NCBI RefSeq assembly: GCF_900105205.1
Contig: NZ_FNSQ01000005.1
Coordinates: 2,232,001 to 2,296,000 of the forward strand
Length of the DNA stretch: 64,000 bases
Direction: 5' to 3'
From: Microbacterium hydrocarbonoxydans
Lineage (GTDB): Bacteria; Actinomycetota; Actinomycetes; Actinomycetales; Microbacteriaceae
The notes below the pieces were generated by a model. It saw only the letters and a list, made by a program, of their open reading frames with translations. It had not been told where the DNA came from and ran no database searches. A program made the position numbers and the translations under genes. This document shows, in pieces, positions 44,416 through 53,816 of the stretch (its first letter is position 1; every line of letters begins with the position of its first letter).

Positions 44416-45270
44416 ATGAGCGATCCCCTCACGGACATCGCGGCTGATCTCTACACCGGCTCGCTGGACGACTTCGTGAGCGCCCGGAACGAGCGCGCCG
44501 CAGCGGCGGACGACCGCGAACTCGCCACCCGGATCCGGGCGCTGCGCAAGCCCTCGGTCGCGGCCTGGGTCGTCAACGTCTTCGCCCGGGAACGAGCCGC
44601 TCAACTGGGCGAGGCGCTGCAGCTGGCGCAGGAGCTGCGCGAGGCGCAGGACGATCTGGACGCCCGGGCTCTGTCGCAGTTGGGCCGTGACCGACGAGCC
44701 CTCACCCGACGGCTCGCAGCGACCGCCGTGGAGCTGGCCGAGGCGCGGGGCGAGCGCGTCACGGCCTCGACCCAGGACGCCGTGCAGCAGACGATCACCG
44801 CCGCATTCTTCGACCCGGATGCCGCGGCGGCCGTCGCCTCGGGGCGGCTCATCCGCGAGCTCGAGCCGTCCGGCACCTTCGCCGACATCGTCGACACCCT
44901 GGTGGGCGGTGGCGCCCCCGCTCCGCCCGACCTTCCCGACGCGCCCGTCGACGAGGTGACGGCTCGCCGGGAGCGCCGGCAGCGGGAGCGCGCGCTGAGG
45001 GATGCCGAACAGGTCCTGCACCGTGCCGAGCGCGAGGCCGCCGCCACGGACCGCGCTCTCCGGGATGCCTCGCTGAAGGTCGACGAGCTCGCCCGGCGAG
45101 AGCGCGAACTCGAGAAGGAGCTGGAGTCCGTCCGTCGGGACGCCGACCGCGCACGGGCCGACGCCGCGGAGGCAGGCGGACGGCAGGCGGAGCTCGCCCA
45201 GCGCGTGGCGGACGCCGAGGACGCTGTGCAGGAGGCACAGCGCGCGCTCGAAGGCGATCAGCGCAGCTGA
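44416..45270 (+). CDS. coiled-coil protein of unknown function
   Basis: A 284-residue soluble protein. The N-terminal part (DIAADLYTGSLDDFVSARNERAAAADDRELATRIRALRKPSVAAWVVNVFARERA) contains RALRKPSxxAWxVNxL-like wording found in many actinobacterial hypothetical proteins. Residues 175-284 form a long charged coiled coil of Arg/Glu/Ala heptads (RRERRQRERALRDAEQVL, RRERELEKELESVRRDADRA). No function is known to me. The ATG follows TATCGT by seven bases, no Shine-Dalgarno sequence, so it looks leaderless. tmRNA lies downstream on the other strand. Confidence 0.78.
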   Translation: MSDPLTDIAADLYTGSLDDFVSARNERAAAADDRELATRIRALRKPSVAAWVVNVFARERAAQLGEALQLAQELREAQDDLDARALSQLGRDRRALTRRLAATAVELAEARGERVTASTQDAVQQTITAAFFDPDAAAAVASGRLIRELEPSGTFADIVDTLVGGGAPAPPDLPDAPVDEVTARRERRQRERALRDAEQVLHRAEREAAATDRALRDASLKVDELARRERELEKELESVRRDADRARADAAEAGGRQAELAQRVADAEDAVQEAQRALEGDQRS

Positions 45271-45302
45271 CCCGCCCGAATCTCGAGGTGCCCGGACACG
45301 GA

Positions 45303-45343
45303 AGAACCCCGGGGCCGGTGCATGCGCACGACCTCGGGGTTCT
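45303..45343. terminator. terminator shared by tmRNA and the coiled-coil gene
   Basis: AGAACCCC at 45303-45310 pairs with GGGGTTCT at 45336-45343, with further G/C pairing inside. It lies 20 bases past the tmRNA 3' end and 33 bases past the convergent gene's stop codon. Confidence 0.72.
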
Positions 45344-45362
45344 CACTCCTGTGACAGCGACC

Positions 45363-45731
45363 TGGTGGAGCTGGGGGGAATCGAACCCCCGTCCAACGCT
45401 GAGTCTCCACGCCTTCTCCGGGCGCAGTCTGTGAAGACGTTCTGCTCGGCTCCGACCTTTGTCACAGACACCTAAGTCGACGAGCCCAGCCTGGGAAGAG
45501 TCCCACGTGACGTCCAGACGCCGTCACGCAGCAAGATTCCTAGATGACGCCAGGATCCGTATCGGAATCACATACGGCCTGACGGACTATCGGGCTCGCT
45601 TATGCAGCGAGGGCGAAGTCGTTGCGCTTGGTTTCGGCAACTATTTTTTTGCAGAGAGCGTTTACGAGATAACTCTGCATCCTCGGCCCGCTTCTCGTGG
45701 ATTCACAGGCGCTGTCGAAACCGATCAGCCC
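45363..45731 (-). ncRNA. ssrA: transfer-messenger RNA (tmRNA)
   Basis: A 369-nt minus-strand RNA that rescues stalled ribosomes with SmpB. The 5' end GGGGCTGATCGGTTTCGAC and the 3' end with T arm GGTTCGATTCCCCCCAGCTCC plus encoded CCA pair as the alanine-type acceptor half (GGGGCTG with CAGCTCC). The resume site reads TAGTT-GCC, and the tag encoded from there is AETKRNDFALAA followed by TAA, with the standard ALAA degradation end. The whole locus has lower GC than the genes around it and contains no real protein gene. No good sigma-70 -10 box stands directly at the 5' end, so RNase P processing from a longer precursor is likely. Confidence 0.97.
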
Positions 45732-45873
45732 CGTGGTCCTTCTCTCGAAGGAGCCGCTGTCACACTGTGGAGTTTTCAACCCGGGAACCGGAGTCCCCGA
45801 GCCTCATAGACTACAACGTCCCGGGCTCGGATGCCATTCCCCGACTCCCCCGGTGCTCGCGTAGAGTCGCCCC

Positions 45874-46542
45874 ATGAGCGATGTCACCGTCACCGTCCGC
45901 GGCGAGCACGAAGCGCGTCTAGCCCCCGAACGCGCCACCATCCGCGTCAGCGTGCGAGCCGAGGGCCCCGAGCGTGCGGCCGTCGTCGATCGCGTCATGC
46001 GACTCGCCGAGCCCGTGCGCGAGAGCATCACCGCGCGCCAGGAGGGCGGCTCGGTCGTGGACTGGAGCAGCAAGCGACTGTCGGTGCGCGCCGACCGCCC
46101 CTGGAACAACGAGGGAAAGCGGCTGGCGCCCGTGTACTACGCGAGCATCGATCTGACCGCGACTTTCGCCGAGGCATCCGAGCTCTCGATCTGGGTGTCC
46201 GATGTCTCCCCCTGGGACGGCGTCGAGCTCGGCTGGGTCGACTGGCACCTGACGCCGGAGACCACGGCGCGCGTGGAGCGCGAGGTGGCAGCCGAGGCGG
46301 TCAGGGTCGCCGTCGCACGAGCCCAGGCATACGCGACGGCACTGGGACTCGGCGATGTCGTCCCCCTCGAGATCGCCGATGTCGGGCTCATCGCGCCCAC
46401 GCCCACGCAGCCCATGGCCGGTATGGCGAAGGCACGAGGCGCCGCACTCATGTCGGCCGACGCCGGCGGCGGCTCGATGGAGTACGAACCCGACGAGATC
46501 GTGATCTCCGCGACGGTCGAGGCGCGATTCCTCGCACGCTGA
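45874..46542 (+). CDS. SIMPL (DUF541) domain protein
   Basis: A 222-residue protein of the SIMPL/YggE family. VTVTVRGEHEARLAPERATIRVSVRAEGPERAAVVDRV at the start and KARGAALMSADAGGGSMEYEPDEIVISATVEARFLA at the end are typical: the family makes a beta-alpha fold with a central insertion. YggE proteins are linked to oxidative stress or exported channels, but no signal peptide is seen here, so it may stay in the cytoplasm. The ATG is six bases behind TAGAGT (leaderless). The gene is convergent with hflX, 25 bp apart. Confidence 0.85.
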   Translation: MSDVTVTVRGEHEARLAPERATIRVSVRAEGPERAAVVDRVMRLAEPVRESITARQEGGSVVDWSSKRLSVRADRPWNNEGKRLAPVYYASIDLTATFAEASELSIWVSDVSPWDGVELGWVDWHLTPETTARVEREVAAEAVRVAVARAQAYATALGLGDVVPLEIADVGLIAPTPTQPMAGMAKARGAALMSADAGGGSMEYEPDEIVISATVEARFLAR

Positions 46543-46567
46543 CCATCGCTCGGGCTCGGGCTCTCGC

Positions 46568-48079
46568 TCAGACTCCCGCGGCGAACGGGGCGAGGTCGGC
46601 AGCGAGACGCTCGGACACTCTCGCATGCACGACGGTGCCCTCCTCGCTGTGATCCACCGACAACAGCATCCCGGTCTCATGGATCGCCGCTACCAGGTCT
46701 CCACGGTCGTACGGCACCACCGCGTGCACTTCGATCGCCGGCTTCGGGAGAGCCTCTTCGATCGCCGCACGCAGCTCCTCGATGCCCTCCCCCGATCGTG
46801 ACGACACGAAATGCGCCTTGGGCTCGAGGCCCTGCAGCACGAGACGCTCGCCGTCGTCGATGAGGTCGGCCTTGTTGAAGACCACGAGCTCGGGCATGTC
46901 ACGCACGCCGACATCGCCCATCACATCGCGGACCGTCTGGAGCTGACCGGCCGGATCCGGGTGCGACCCGTCCACGACGTGCAGCACGACGTCGGCATCG
47001 CCGACCTCTTCGAGCGTCGAACGGAACGCCTCCACCAGCTGATGAGGCAGGTTGCGGACGAAGCCGACGGTGTCGGTCAGTGTGTACACGCGGCCGTCCG
47101 AGGTCTCCGAGCGGCGCACCGTCGCGTCCAGGGTCGCGAACAGGGCGTTCTCGACGAGGACCCCGGCGCTCGTGAGCGCATTCAGGAGGCTCGACTTTCC
47201 CGCGTTCGTGTAGCCGGCGATGGCCACGGACGGGATCGTGTTGCGCTTGCGCTCAGCCCGCTTCGCTTCGCGAGCAGGGCCGAAGTCCCGGATCTGCCGA
47301 CGCAGCAGCGCCATCTTGGTGCGGATGCGGCGCCTGTCGAGCTCGATCTTCGTCTCACCCGGACCACGCGACCCCATACCGGCACCGCCCGCGCCGACCT
47401 GGCCACCCGCCTGGCGGCTCATCGAGTCACCCCACCCGCGCAGACGCGGCAGCAGGTACTCGAGCTGCGCGAGCTCGACCTGCGCCTTGCCCTCGCGGCT
47501 CTTCGCGTGCTGGCTGAAGATGTCGAGGATCACGGTGGTGCGGTCGATCACCTTGACCTTGACCACGTCTTCGAGGGCGCGTCGCTGGCTGGGGGCCAGC
47601 TCAGTGTCGGCGATGACGGTGTCAGCACCGGTCGCGGCGACGATGTCCTTGAGCTCCTGAGCCTTGCCGCGTCCGATGTAGGTCGCGGCGTCGGGATGCG
47701 GCCGTCGCTGGAGCACGCCGTCGAGCACCACTGCTCCGGCCGTCTCCGCCAGGGCCGCCAGCTCACGGAGGGAGTTCTCGGCATCCTCCTGAGCGCCCTG
47801 CGGATACACGCCGACGAGCACCACGTTCTCGAGGCGCAGTTGGCGGTACTCGACCTCGGTGACGTCTTCGAGCTCCGTGGAGAGGCCACCGACTCGCCGC
47901 AGCGCGTGGCGGTCCTCGAGGTCCCACTGGTCGCCGTCCGAGGACGCGTGGGACGCGGTCGCGTCGTCCTGCAGCGCCTGTGCGGCGCCGAAGACACGAG
48001 CCTCCGTCCGCTTCTCGGCATTCGCGAGCACGCGATCGACTGCTTCGTCACCGGTGGAGGGTGTGCTGGTCTCCGTCAT
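46568..48079 (-). CDS. hflX: ribosome-associated GTPase HflX
   Basis: A 503-residue translational GTPase that splits stalled 70S ribosomes. The N-terminal HflX domain includes DTVIADTELAPSQRRALEDVVKVKVIDRTTVILDIFSQHAKSREGKAQVELAQLEYLLPRLRGWGDSMSRQAGGQVGAGGAGMGSRGPGETKIELDRR. The G domain shows G1 GYTNAGKSSLLNAL, the switch DTVGFVRNLPHQLVEAFRSTLEE and NKADLI. An alpha-helical C-terminal domain follows. The ATG is preceded by AAGGGA. It is the final gene of the recA-miaA-dapF segment of the conserved actinobacterial order, interrupted by the 48148 gene on the other strand. Confidence 0.96.
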   Translation of the reverse strand: MTETSTPSTGDEAVDRVLANAEKRTEARVFGAAQALQDDATASHASSDGDQWDLEDRHALRRVGGLSTELEDVTEVEYRQLRLENVVLVGVYPQGAQEDAENSLRELAALAETAGAVVLDGVLQRRPHPDAATYIGRGKAQELKDIVAATGADTVIADTELAPSQRRALEDVVKVKVIDRTTVILDIFSQHAKSREGKAQVELAQLEYLLPRLRGWGDSMSRQAGGQVGAGGAGMGSRGPGETKIELDRRRIRTKMALLRRQIRDFGPAREAKRAERKRNTIPSVAIAGYTNAGKSSLLNALTSAGVLVENALFATLDATVRRSETSDGRVYTLTDTVGFVRNLPHQLVEAFRSTLEEVGDADVVLHVVDGSHPDPAGQLQTVRDVMGDVGVRDMPELVVFNKADLIDDGERLVLQGLEPKAHFVSSRSGEGIEELRAAIEEALPKPAIEVHAVVPYDRGDLVAAIHETGMLLSVDHSEEGTVVHARVSERLAADLAPFAAGV

Positions 48080-48147
48080 CCGTCCCTTATCTCTGGGTTT
48101 TGTTGCGAGCCTTAACCTTAGCCCGCGCTGTCCGCTACGCTCACGGT

Positions 48148-48789
48148 ATGGGGTCCGACCATTACTTCACCGCGGCCCCGGCAAGCCCCGAGAACCTGCG
48201 TACGATCCGTGTGACGCTCGCAGGCCGTGAGCTGGACGTCACAACCGCTGGTGGCGTCTTCAGCCCGGATCGGCTGGATGCCGGTACTGCCGTCCTTCTC
48301 GCAAACATGCCTCCCGTCCCGCCGGGAGGTCACCTTCTCGACCTCGGAAGCGGGTGGGGACCGATCACGCTCTCGATGGCACTCGCCGCTCCGCACGCCA
48401 CCGTGTGGGCGGTCGATGTGAACGAGCGAGCCCTGGATCTCGTGCGTCGGAACGCAGCGGCTCATGGTCTCACCAATGTCAACGCGTCATTGCCGCAGGA
48501 TGTTCCCGCCGACGTCACGTTCCGCTCGATACGGTCGAACCCGCCGATCCGGGTCGGCAAGAACGAACTGCACGGACTGCTGGAGAAGTGGATCCCGCGC
48601 CTCGACGAGCGCAGCGATGCCTGGCTGGTCGTGCAGCGCAATCTCGGTGCCGACTCGCTGCAGCGCTGGATCGGGGCGACGTTCCAGCCGGGATTCAGCG
48701 TGTACCGCACAGCGACGGCCAAGGGCTACCGCGTGCTGAAGGTGCGCAAGCACGGCACTCCCCCGACCGAGCCGATCTCCGTCGTCTGA
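48148..48789 (+). CDS. class I SAM methyltransferase, RsmC-like
   Basis: A 213-residue methyltransferase of the RsmC/RlmG (small-type) fold. VFSPDRLDAGTAVLLANMPPVPPGGHLLDLGSGWGPITLSMALAAP contains motif I, AVDVNERALDLVRRNAAAHG the SAM-ribose acidic region, and SNPPIRVGKNELHGLLEKW the N-P-P-[IV] catalytic motif of base N-methyltransferases. RsmC modifies G1207 of 16S rRNA; this actinobacterial version is a single domain and may act on rRNA or tRNA. ATG 48148 lies six bases behind TACGCT with no Shine-Dalgarno sequence, so the transcript is probably leaderless. It is divergent from hflX. Confidence 0.9.
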   Translation: MGSDHYFTAAPASPENLRTIRVTLAGRELDVTTAGGVFSPDRLDAGTAVLLANMPPVPPGGHLLDLGSGWGPITLSMALAAPHATVWAVDVNERALDLVRRNAAAHGLTNVNASLPQDVPADVTFRSIRSNPPIRVGKNELHGLLEKWIPRLDERSDAWLVVQRNLGADSLQRWIGATFQPGFSVYRTATAKGYRVLKVRKHGTPPTEPISVV

Positions 48790-48818
48790 CTCGGCCCGTC
48801 GCGCCGTCCTTCCGAGGA

Positions 48819-49691
48819 TCAGATCAGGTCGATCTCGCCGCTGAAGACGAGCTGCGCCGGGCCGGACAGCGCGACGTGCTCACCGTCCTCCGCCGGGAAC
48901 ATCCGGACCCCCAGCGTGCCGCCGGGAACCTCCACGCGCCAGTGGTTCGGCGCTTTGTCGCCGGCCCAGTACCGCACAGCCAGGGCCGTTGCTGCGACCC
49001 CGGTGCCGCAGCTCAGGGTCTCGCCCACACCGCGCTCCGACACGCGCATGGTGACGTGGCCGATGCCATCACGCACGAGCGGCTCACCGGGGACGACGAA
49101 CTCGACGTTCGCCCCCGCCGGCAGCTCGGGATCGAGCAGCGGCGACCGGTGCAGCTCGAGCGAGGAGAGTTCTGCGTCGGACGCGAGAGCGACCACGACA
49201 TGCGGATTCCCGACGTCGATGCCGAGACCCGGCCGAGCGACCGGCAGTCCGTCGGCCGTGACGAGCGGATCGTCGCCGGACAGCTTCCAGAGGCCCAGGT
49301 CGACCTGATACCCGGTCTCACTGCGGGTCACGTCGCGCACGCCCGCTCGCGTTCCGATCGGGAGCGTGGAGCCGGGCTCGATCGTCGCGAGTCCCGAGCG
49401 CACCAGAAAGTGCGCGAAGACACGGATGCCGTTGCCGCACATCTCGGCGATCGAGCCGTCGGCGTTGCGATAGTCCATGAACCATTCCGCTGCGGGCTCC
49501 TCGGCCAGCGCTGCGGCGCCATCGGGAATGGCCACCGAGCGGACGACCCTCAGAATGCCGTCTGCGCCGATGCCGAAGTGCCGATCGCACAACACGGCGA
49601 CCTGCTCCGAGGTCAATTCGAGAGCGCCGTCCGGATCGGCGATGATGACGAAGTCGTTGCCGGTGCCGTGCCCTTTGGTGAATGCGACCAT
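48819..49691 (-). CDS. dapF: diaminopimelate epimerase
   Basis: A 290-residue PLP-independent epimerase converting LL- to meso-diaminopimelate for lysine and peptidoglycan. Both active-site cysteines are present: [23 protein letters not shown] and [35 protein letters not shown] at the N-terminus is the family start. The ATG is six bases behind TAGACT with no Shine-Dalgarno sequence, so leaderless. Two palindromes lie upstream, one of which would overlap the -35 region. miaA and miaB are upstream on the same strand, as in most actinobacteria; here the DHFR-like gene separates them. Confidence 0.97.
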   Translation of the reverse strand: MVAFTKGHGTGNDFVIIADPDGALELTSEQVAVLCDRHFGIGADGILRVVRSVAIPDGAAALAEEPAAEWFMDYRNADGSIAEMCGNGIRVFAHFLVRSGLATIEPGSTLPIGTRAGVRDVTRSETGYQVDLGLWKLSGDDPLVTADGLPVARPGLGIDVGNPHVVVALASDAELSSLELHRSPLLDPELPAGANVEFVVPGEPLVRDGIGHVTMRVSERGVGETLSCGTGVAATALAVRYWAGDKAPNHWRVEVPGGTLGVRMFPAEDGEHVALSGPAQLVFSGEIDLI

Positions 49692-49714
49692 TCGTCCAGT
49701 CTAGGAGCCCGGCA

Positions 49715-49753
49715 CCACTCGACGTGTCGAGTGGCCACCCTCGACGCGTCGAG
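49715..49753. promoter_or_regulatory. pair of CTCGACG-YGTCGAG palindromes before dapF
   Basis: CCACTCGAC-GT-GTCGAGTGG occupies 49715-49734 and CTCGACGCGTCGAG occupies 49740-49753. The inner 14-bp cores are nearly identical and their centres are 22 bp apart, about two helical turns. The first lies where the -35 box of the dapF promoter (-10 TAGACT at 49698-49703) should be; the second ends three bases from the stop of the reductase gene. They may be an operator pair or a two-hairpin terminator. Confidence 0.6.
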
Positions 49754-49756
49754 CGC

Positions 49757-50284
49757 TCAGCCCCGCAGCACGCGATAGCGCCCGCAGAGGAAGTTGCGGT
49801 TGCGCGCGACGTCGAGAAGCTCGAGGTCGAGCTGTCTCGGCAGCAGCGGAGCTCCCGACCCCAGCGTCACCGGCGCATACTGCACCCACACCTCGTCGAG
49901 GAGTCCCGCATCCGCGAACTGCCCCGCGAGGCCTCCTCCGCCGACGACCCACAGATCCTTGCCCCCTGCGGCAGTGACCATCTCGGCGTGCACGTCTGCG
50001 ACGTCACCGCTCGTCAGGCGAACATCTGCTCCCTCCGGCACCGCCAGAGATCGATGGGTGAACACCCACGTCGGCTGCGTGTAGCCCCAGCGTCCGTCTT
50101 CGTGACGCATGACCCATTCGAACGTGGACGCGCCCATCGCGAGGGCGCCGATCGTCTGCTCGAACGCCGGATAGGCCATCGGGCCGTCCTGGTCGATGTC
50201 CTGCTTCAGGAGCCAGTCCAGCGAATGCTCCTCGGTCGCGATGAAACCGTCGAGACTGCTTGCGGTGTAGAAGTGCGTCGCCAT
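49757..50284 (-). CDS. dihydrofolate reductase family protein (RibD C-terminal fold)
   Basis: A 175-residue protein of the DHFR/RibD-C superfamily. MATHFYTASSLDGFIATEEHSLDWLL at the start and ALAMGASTFEWVM are the substrate-pocket motifs, and LWVVGGGGLAGQFADAGLLDEVWVQYAPVTLGSGAPLL carries the NADPH-binding glycine run. LEL-LDVARNRNF-CGRYRV closes the fold. Members reduce small substrates with NADPH; they rarely replace folate DHFR. It stands between miaA and dapF on the minus strand, an insertion into the conserved miaA-dapF order. Substrate unknown. Confidence 0.9.
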   Translation of the reverse strand: MATHFYTASSLDGFIATEEHSLDWLLKQDIDQDGPMAYPAFEQTIGALAMGASTFEWVMRHEDGRWGYTQPTWVFTHRSLAVPEGADVRLTSGDVADVHAEMVTAAGGKDLWVVGGGGLAGQFADAGLLDEVWVQYAPVTLGSGAPLLPRQLDLELLDVARNRNFLCGRYRVLRG

Positions 50285-50338
50285 GGGTTCATGGTGACAC
50301 CGACCACCGACATCTGCGAGGCAGCCGCAGTGAGACGG

Positions 50339-51274
50339 TCAGCCCCGCAGGAGCGCTTCGGCGTCCACGGGCGGTTCGAGCCACCTGATCTCGGGGTAGC
50401 GCTTGAACCAGGAGGCCTGACGACGCGCATAGCGACGGGTGAGCGCCTGAGTCTCCGCGATCGCCTCCGACTCGCTCAGACGACCGTCCAGCTGACCGAG
50501 TGCCTGTGCGTACCCGATGGCGCGCGGAGCAGTCGTGCCGGCTTCGAGTCCCTGCTCGCGCAGCATCCGCACCTCATCCACCAGGCCGGACTCCCACATC
50601 CGGTCGACGCGCGCGTCGAGCCGTTCGACGAGGGCGGAGCGGTCCACGTGCAGGCCGATCACCCTGGTGTCGGCGTGCCACAGCGTCGGCTTCTCCGGGA
50701 GCGCCGCGCCGTGGGTCGTGCCGCCCTGTTCGATGACCTCCAGCGCGCGGACGATGCGCCTGTCGTTGCGGGGGTCGACGCGGCGCGCCGTCTCGGGGTC
50801 GAGCGCGCGCAGACGCTCGAGCAGCGCGGCCGCTCCGTGGGCCTCGAGTTCGCTCTCGAGTCGCCTGCGGACCGTCGGATCACGCGGCGGGAACCGGAAG
50901 TCGTAGATCACGCTGGACACGTATAGACCGGAGCCGCCGACCAGGATCGCGTCGCCTCCACGGCTCCAGATGTCGAAGACGGCCTGACGCGCTCGCGGCT
51001 GATACCAGGCCACGGCGGCGTCGTCCCGAACCTCCCTCACGTCGAACAGGTGGTGTGGGATGCTACGGCGCTCGTCGACCGGCAGCTTGGCCGTGCCGAT
51101 GTCCATCCCGCGGTAGAGCTGCATCGCATCCGCGTTGACGATCTCCGCGGCGTTGCCCTCCCGTCGGAGAGCATCGGCGAGATCGAGCGCGAGGTCGCTC
51201 TTGCCGGTTCCCGTCGCGCCGACGATCGCCCAGAGGCGCTGCCCCTCGGACGTACTCGCGCTCGGGGTGGTCAC
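50339..51274 (-). CDS. miaA: tRNA dimethylallyltransferase
   Basis: A 311-residue enzyme that adds dimethylallyl to A37 of tRNAs reading UNN codons. The P-loop [19 protein letters not shown] is near residue 15; [19 protein letters not shown] and [13 protein letters not shown] are DMAPP and tRNA motifs. [17 protein letters not shown] is the C-terminal signature. Start is GTG 51274, overlapping the miaB stop as GTGA, so the genes are translationally coupled. Its product is the substrate of MiaB. Confidence 0.95.
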   Translation of the reverse strand: MTTPSASTSEGQRLWAIVGATGTGKSDLALDLADALRREGNAAEIVNADAMQLYRGMDIGTAKLPVDERRSIPHHLFDVREVRDDAAVAWYQPRARQAVFDIWSRGGDAILVGGSGLYVSSVIYDFRFPPRDPTVRRRLESELEAHGAAALLERLRALDPETARRVDPRNDRRIVRALEVIEQGGTTHGAALPEKPTLWHADTRVIGLHVDRSALVERLDARVDRMWESGLVDEVRMLREQGLEAGTTAPRAIGYAQALGQLDGRLSESEAIAETQALTRRYARRQASWFKRYPEIRWLEPPVDAEALLRG

Positions 51275-52818
51275 ACGCCGATGCGCAGCGTCGGAAGCCC
51301 GAGGGAGACGGCGCGGGGCGCGCCGTCGGCAGCCGGGGCTGGCACAGCGCACGAGTCCGCCTGCGCACGATCCCAGGCGTCTCCGCCACGAGTGCGTCGG
51401 ATTCGCAACGGAGCCCCTGAGGGGTCGTCGGCGAGCAGGTGGAAGGGAGCCGCGTGGGTGACGGTCACCGTGACGACGTCTCCAGGGCGCGGCACCGCCG
51501 AACCGGGGGTGACCTCGAAGTGCACGAGGCGGTTGTCCTCGCCGCGGCCGGTGAGGCGGTGCGTCTCCGCATCCTTCTTGCCCTCACCCGTCGATACGAG
51601 CACCTCGACTTCGCGGCCGACCTGCTTCTGGTTCTCTTCGAGCGAGATCCGCTCCTGCAGGGCGAGAAGGCGGTTGTAGCGTTCCTGCACGACCGCCTTG
51701 GGCACCTGGTCTTCCATCGTCGCCGCCGGCGTGCCCTCGCGGATCGAGTACTGGAAGGTGAACGCGCTCGAGAAGCGCGCCTGCTCGACGACTCTCATCG
51801 TGTCTTCGAAGTCCTCGTCGGTCTCACCGGGGAAGCCGACGATGATGTCCGTGGTGATCGCCGCGTGCGGGATCCGCTCGCGAACCCGATCGAGGATCCC
51901 GAGGAAGCGTTCGCTGCGGTACGAGCGGCGCATCGCCTTGAGGATCCGGTCGCTCCCCGACTGCAGAGGCATGTGGAGCTGCGGCATGACGGCCGGCGTC
52001 TCGGCCATCGCATCGATGACGTCGTCGGTGAAGGCGGCAGGGTGCGGGCTCGTGAAGCGGATGCGCTCGAGTCCGTCGATCTCGCCCGCGGCACGGAGCA
52101 GCTTGCCGAACGCCTGCCGGTCGCCGAACTCGACGCCGTACGAGTTCACGTTCTGCCCGAGGAGCGTGACCTCGATCGCCCCGTCATCGACGAGCAGCCG
52201 GATCTCGTTCAGGATGTCGCCAGGACGACGGTCCTTCTCCTTGCCTCGCAGGCTCGGGACGATGCAGAAGGTGCAGGTGTTGTTGCAGCCGACCGAGATC
52301 GACACCCAGCCGCTGTGCGCGGAATCCCGCTTGGTCGGGAGCGTGGACGGGAAGACCTCGAGCGACTCGAGGATCTCCAACTCCGCGTCACCGTTGTGAC
52401 GTGCCCGCTCGAGAAGCCCCGGGAGCGAGCCCATGTTGTGAGTCCCGAAGACGACGTCGACCCACGGTGCCTTGTCGAGAACGGCCTGCTTGTCCATCTG
52501 CGCCAGACAGCCGCCGACGGCGATCTGCATGCCGTCCTTTCGCCGCTTCACCGCAGCGAGCTGGCCCAGGGTTCCGTAAAGCTTCCCCGCCGCGTTGTCG
52601 CGCACGGCGCAGGTGTTGATGATCACGACATCGGGCTCGTCGCCGACGGCGGCGCGCACATACCCGGCGCTCTCGAGCGACCCCGACAGGCGCTCCGAAT
52701 CGTGGACGTTCATCTGGCACCCGAAGGTGCGCACCTCGTACGAACGCTGCCGTCCGTCGAGGTCGAATGCTGCCGACGACGAGCTGATGATCGTCGGCTC
52801 ACTGCGAGGGATAGTCAT
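51271..52818 (-). CDS. miaB: tRNA-2-methylthio-N6-dimethylallyladenosine synthase
   Basis: Radical-SAM methylthiotransferase of 515 residues. The N-terminal UPF0004 domain has [20 protein letters not shown] and [21 protein letters not shown] with cluster cysteines. The radical-SAM motif is [24 protein letters not shown] (CxxxCxxC). A TRAM domain follows ([37 protein letters not shown]). The extra C-terminal 45 residues are variable. It adds the 2-methylthio group to i6A37. It starts at 52818 with GGGAGA; recX is upstream and miaA overlaps the end. Confidence 0.96.
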   Translation of the reverse strand: MTIPRSEPTIISSSSAAFDLDGRQRSYEVRTFGCQMNVHDSERLSGSLESAGYVRAAVGDEPDVVIINTCAVRDNAAGKLYGTLGQLAAVKRRKDGMQIAVGGCLAQMDKQAVLDKAPWVDVVFGTHNMGSLPGLLERARHNGDAELEILESLEVFPSTLPTKRDSAHSGWVSISVGCNNTCTFCIVPSLRGKEKDRRPGDILNEIRLLVDDGAIEVTLLGQNVNSYGVEFGDRQAFGKLLRAAGEIDGLERIRFTSPHPAAFTDDVIDAMAETPAVMPQLHMPLQSGSDRILKAMRRSYRSERFLGILDRVRERIPHAAITTDIIVGFPGETDEDFEDTMRVVEQARFSSAFTFQYSIREGTPAATMEDQVPKAVVQERYNRLLALQERISLEENQKQVGREVEVLVSTGEGKKDAETHRLTGRGEDNRLVHFEVTPGSAVPRPGDVVTVTVTHAAPFHLLADDPSGAPLRIRRTRGGDAWDRAQADSCAVPAPAADGAPRAVSLGLPTLRIGV

Positions 52819-52901
52819 GATCTCCCTATTCTACGAGCGCTTCGATGCACCGTGAGCGAGGAACGACCGAGTGCCGACGCTCTGGACGCCCGGGGGAACA
52901 G

Positions 52902-53777
52902 TCAGTCGGACTCGACGAAACGGACGCCCGACGTCGGACGGCCGGACGTCACCTCGGACAGAGCCGCCTTCGCTGCCGTCATCGCGACGGAGCCGTTGTA
53001 TCCCCGCCTGGCCAGCTGTCCCATCAGGCGACGCAACGCGGTGTCACCGTCGAGTCGCGCCATGCTGCGTGCCTTTGTCCGTGCGTACTCCAGCGCACGA
53101 TCGGCGTCGTCGTCCGGGAGCTCATCGAGAGCGGCATCGATCACGTCGCGGGGAATGCCGCGCTGTGCGAGGGCCCTCGACAGAGCGACCCTTCCCTGGC
53201 CTTTGCGCTCGACACCGGAGGTCACCAGCTGCCCGGCCAGTATCGCGTCGTCGAGGTAGCCGCGCCGGCAGAAGTCGTCGATCACCTCGTCGATGACCGC
53301 CGGATCGAGCCTGCTCGACTCACGCTCGTACCCCCTGAGCACCAGACGCGCCTCGGAGAGAGACAGCGACCTCGACCTCAGCTTGCGAACGAGGAGCTCC
53401 TCCGCCCCTTCACGCAACTGCTGCGGATCGATGGGAGATGCGTCGCCGGCCGGCGAGCCACCGGCGCTCTGCGGCTGCAGAGCACGGAGGCGCGGCACTG
53501 TTCGCGCGCCACCGCGCGCCGGATGACGATCGCTCGGACCCTGTGTCTCCAGAGAGGCGATCGGGCGTGACCGCCCTGCCTTCTCTTGTGCGATGGTTCC
53601 GTCACGGCTGTCAGTCCACGTCGAACGCCAGGACGCCTCAGCACCGGCGGCAGTCGCAGCTGGATCGTCAGCCCCTCGGTCGAGCTCACCCTCCACGGGA
53701 GACGGACCTGCCGTTTTCCGCCCGAACAGCGGGATGACGGGGGCGATCTGTTCGGAATCGCCCCCGCCGTCACTCAC
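52902..53777 (-). CDS. recX: RecA regulator RecX
   Basis: A 291-residue protein whose last 170 residues form the RecX three-helix repeats (EELLVRKLRSRSLSLSEARLVLRGY, IDEVIDDFCRRGYLDDAILAGQLVTSGVERKGQGRVALSRALAQRGIPRDVIDAALDEL). It inhibits RecA filaments. The first 120 residues are a low-complexity, alanine/arginine-rich extension of the sort seen in some actinobacteria. The start is GTG 53777 (VSDGGGDSEQIAPV), six bases after GGAG. It lies 39 bp behind recA, the usual operon. Confidence 0.9.
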   Translation of the reverse strand: MSDGGGDSEQIAPVIPLFGRKTAGPSPVEGELDRGADDPAATAAGAEASWRSTWTDSRDGTIAQEKAGRSRPIASLETQGPSDRHPARGGARTVPRLRALQPQSAGGSPAGDASPIDPQQLREGAEELLVRKLRSRSLSLSEARLVLRGYERESSRLDPAVIDEVIDDFCRRGYLDDAILAGQLVTSGVERKGQGRVALSRALAQRGIPRDVIDAALDELPDDDADRALEYARTKARSMARLDGDTALRRLMGQLARRGYNGSVAMTAAKAALSEVTSGRPTSGVRFVESD

Positions 53778-53816
53778 TGTGCGCTCCTGCCACGAATGAT
53801 CCCGGAGCGATCATGA

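Noticed and set aside
45459..45809. protein frames in the tmRNA region
   Set aside because: The stretch forms the tmRNA with tag, tRNA-like ends and terminator; the frames have no family content or ribosome sites.
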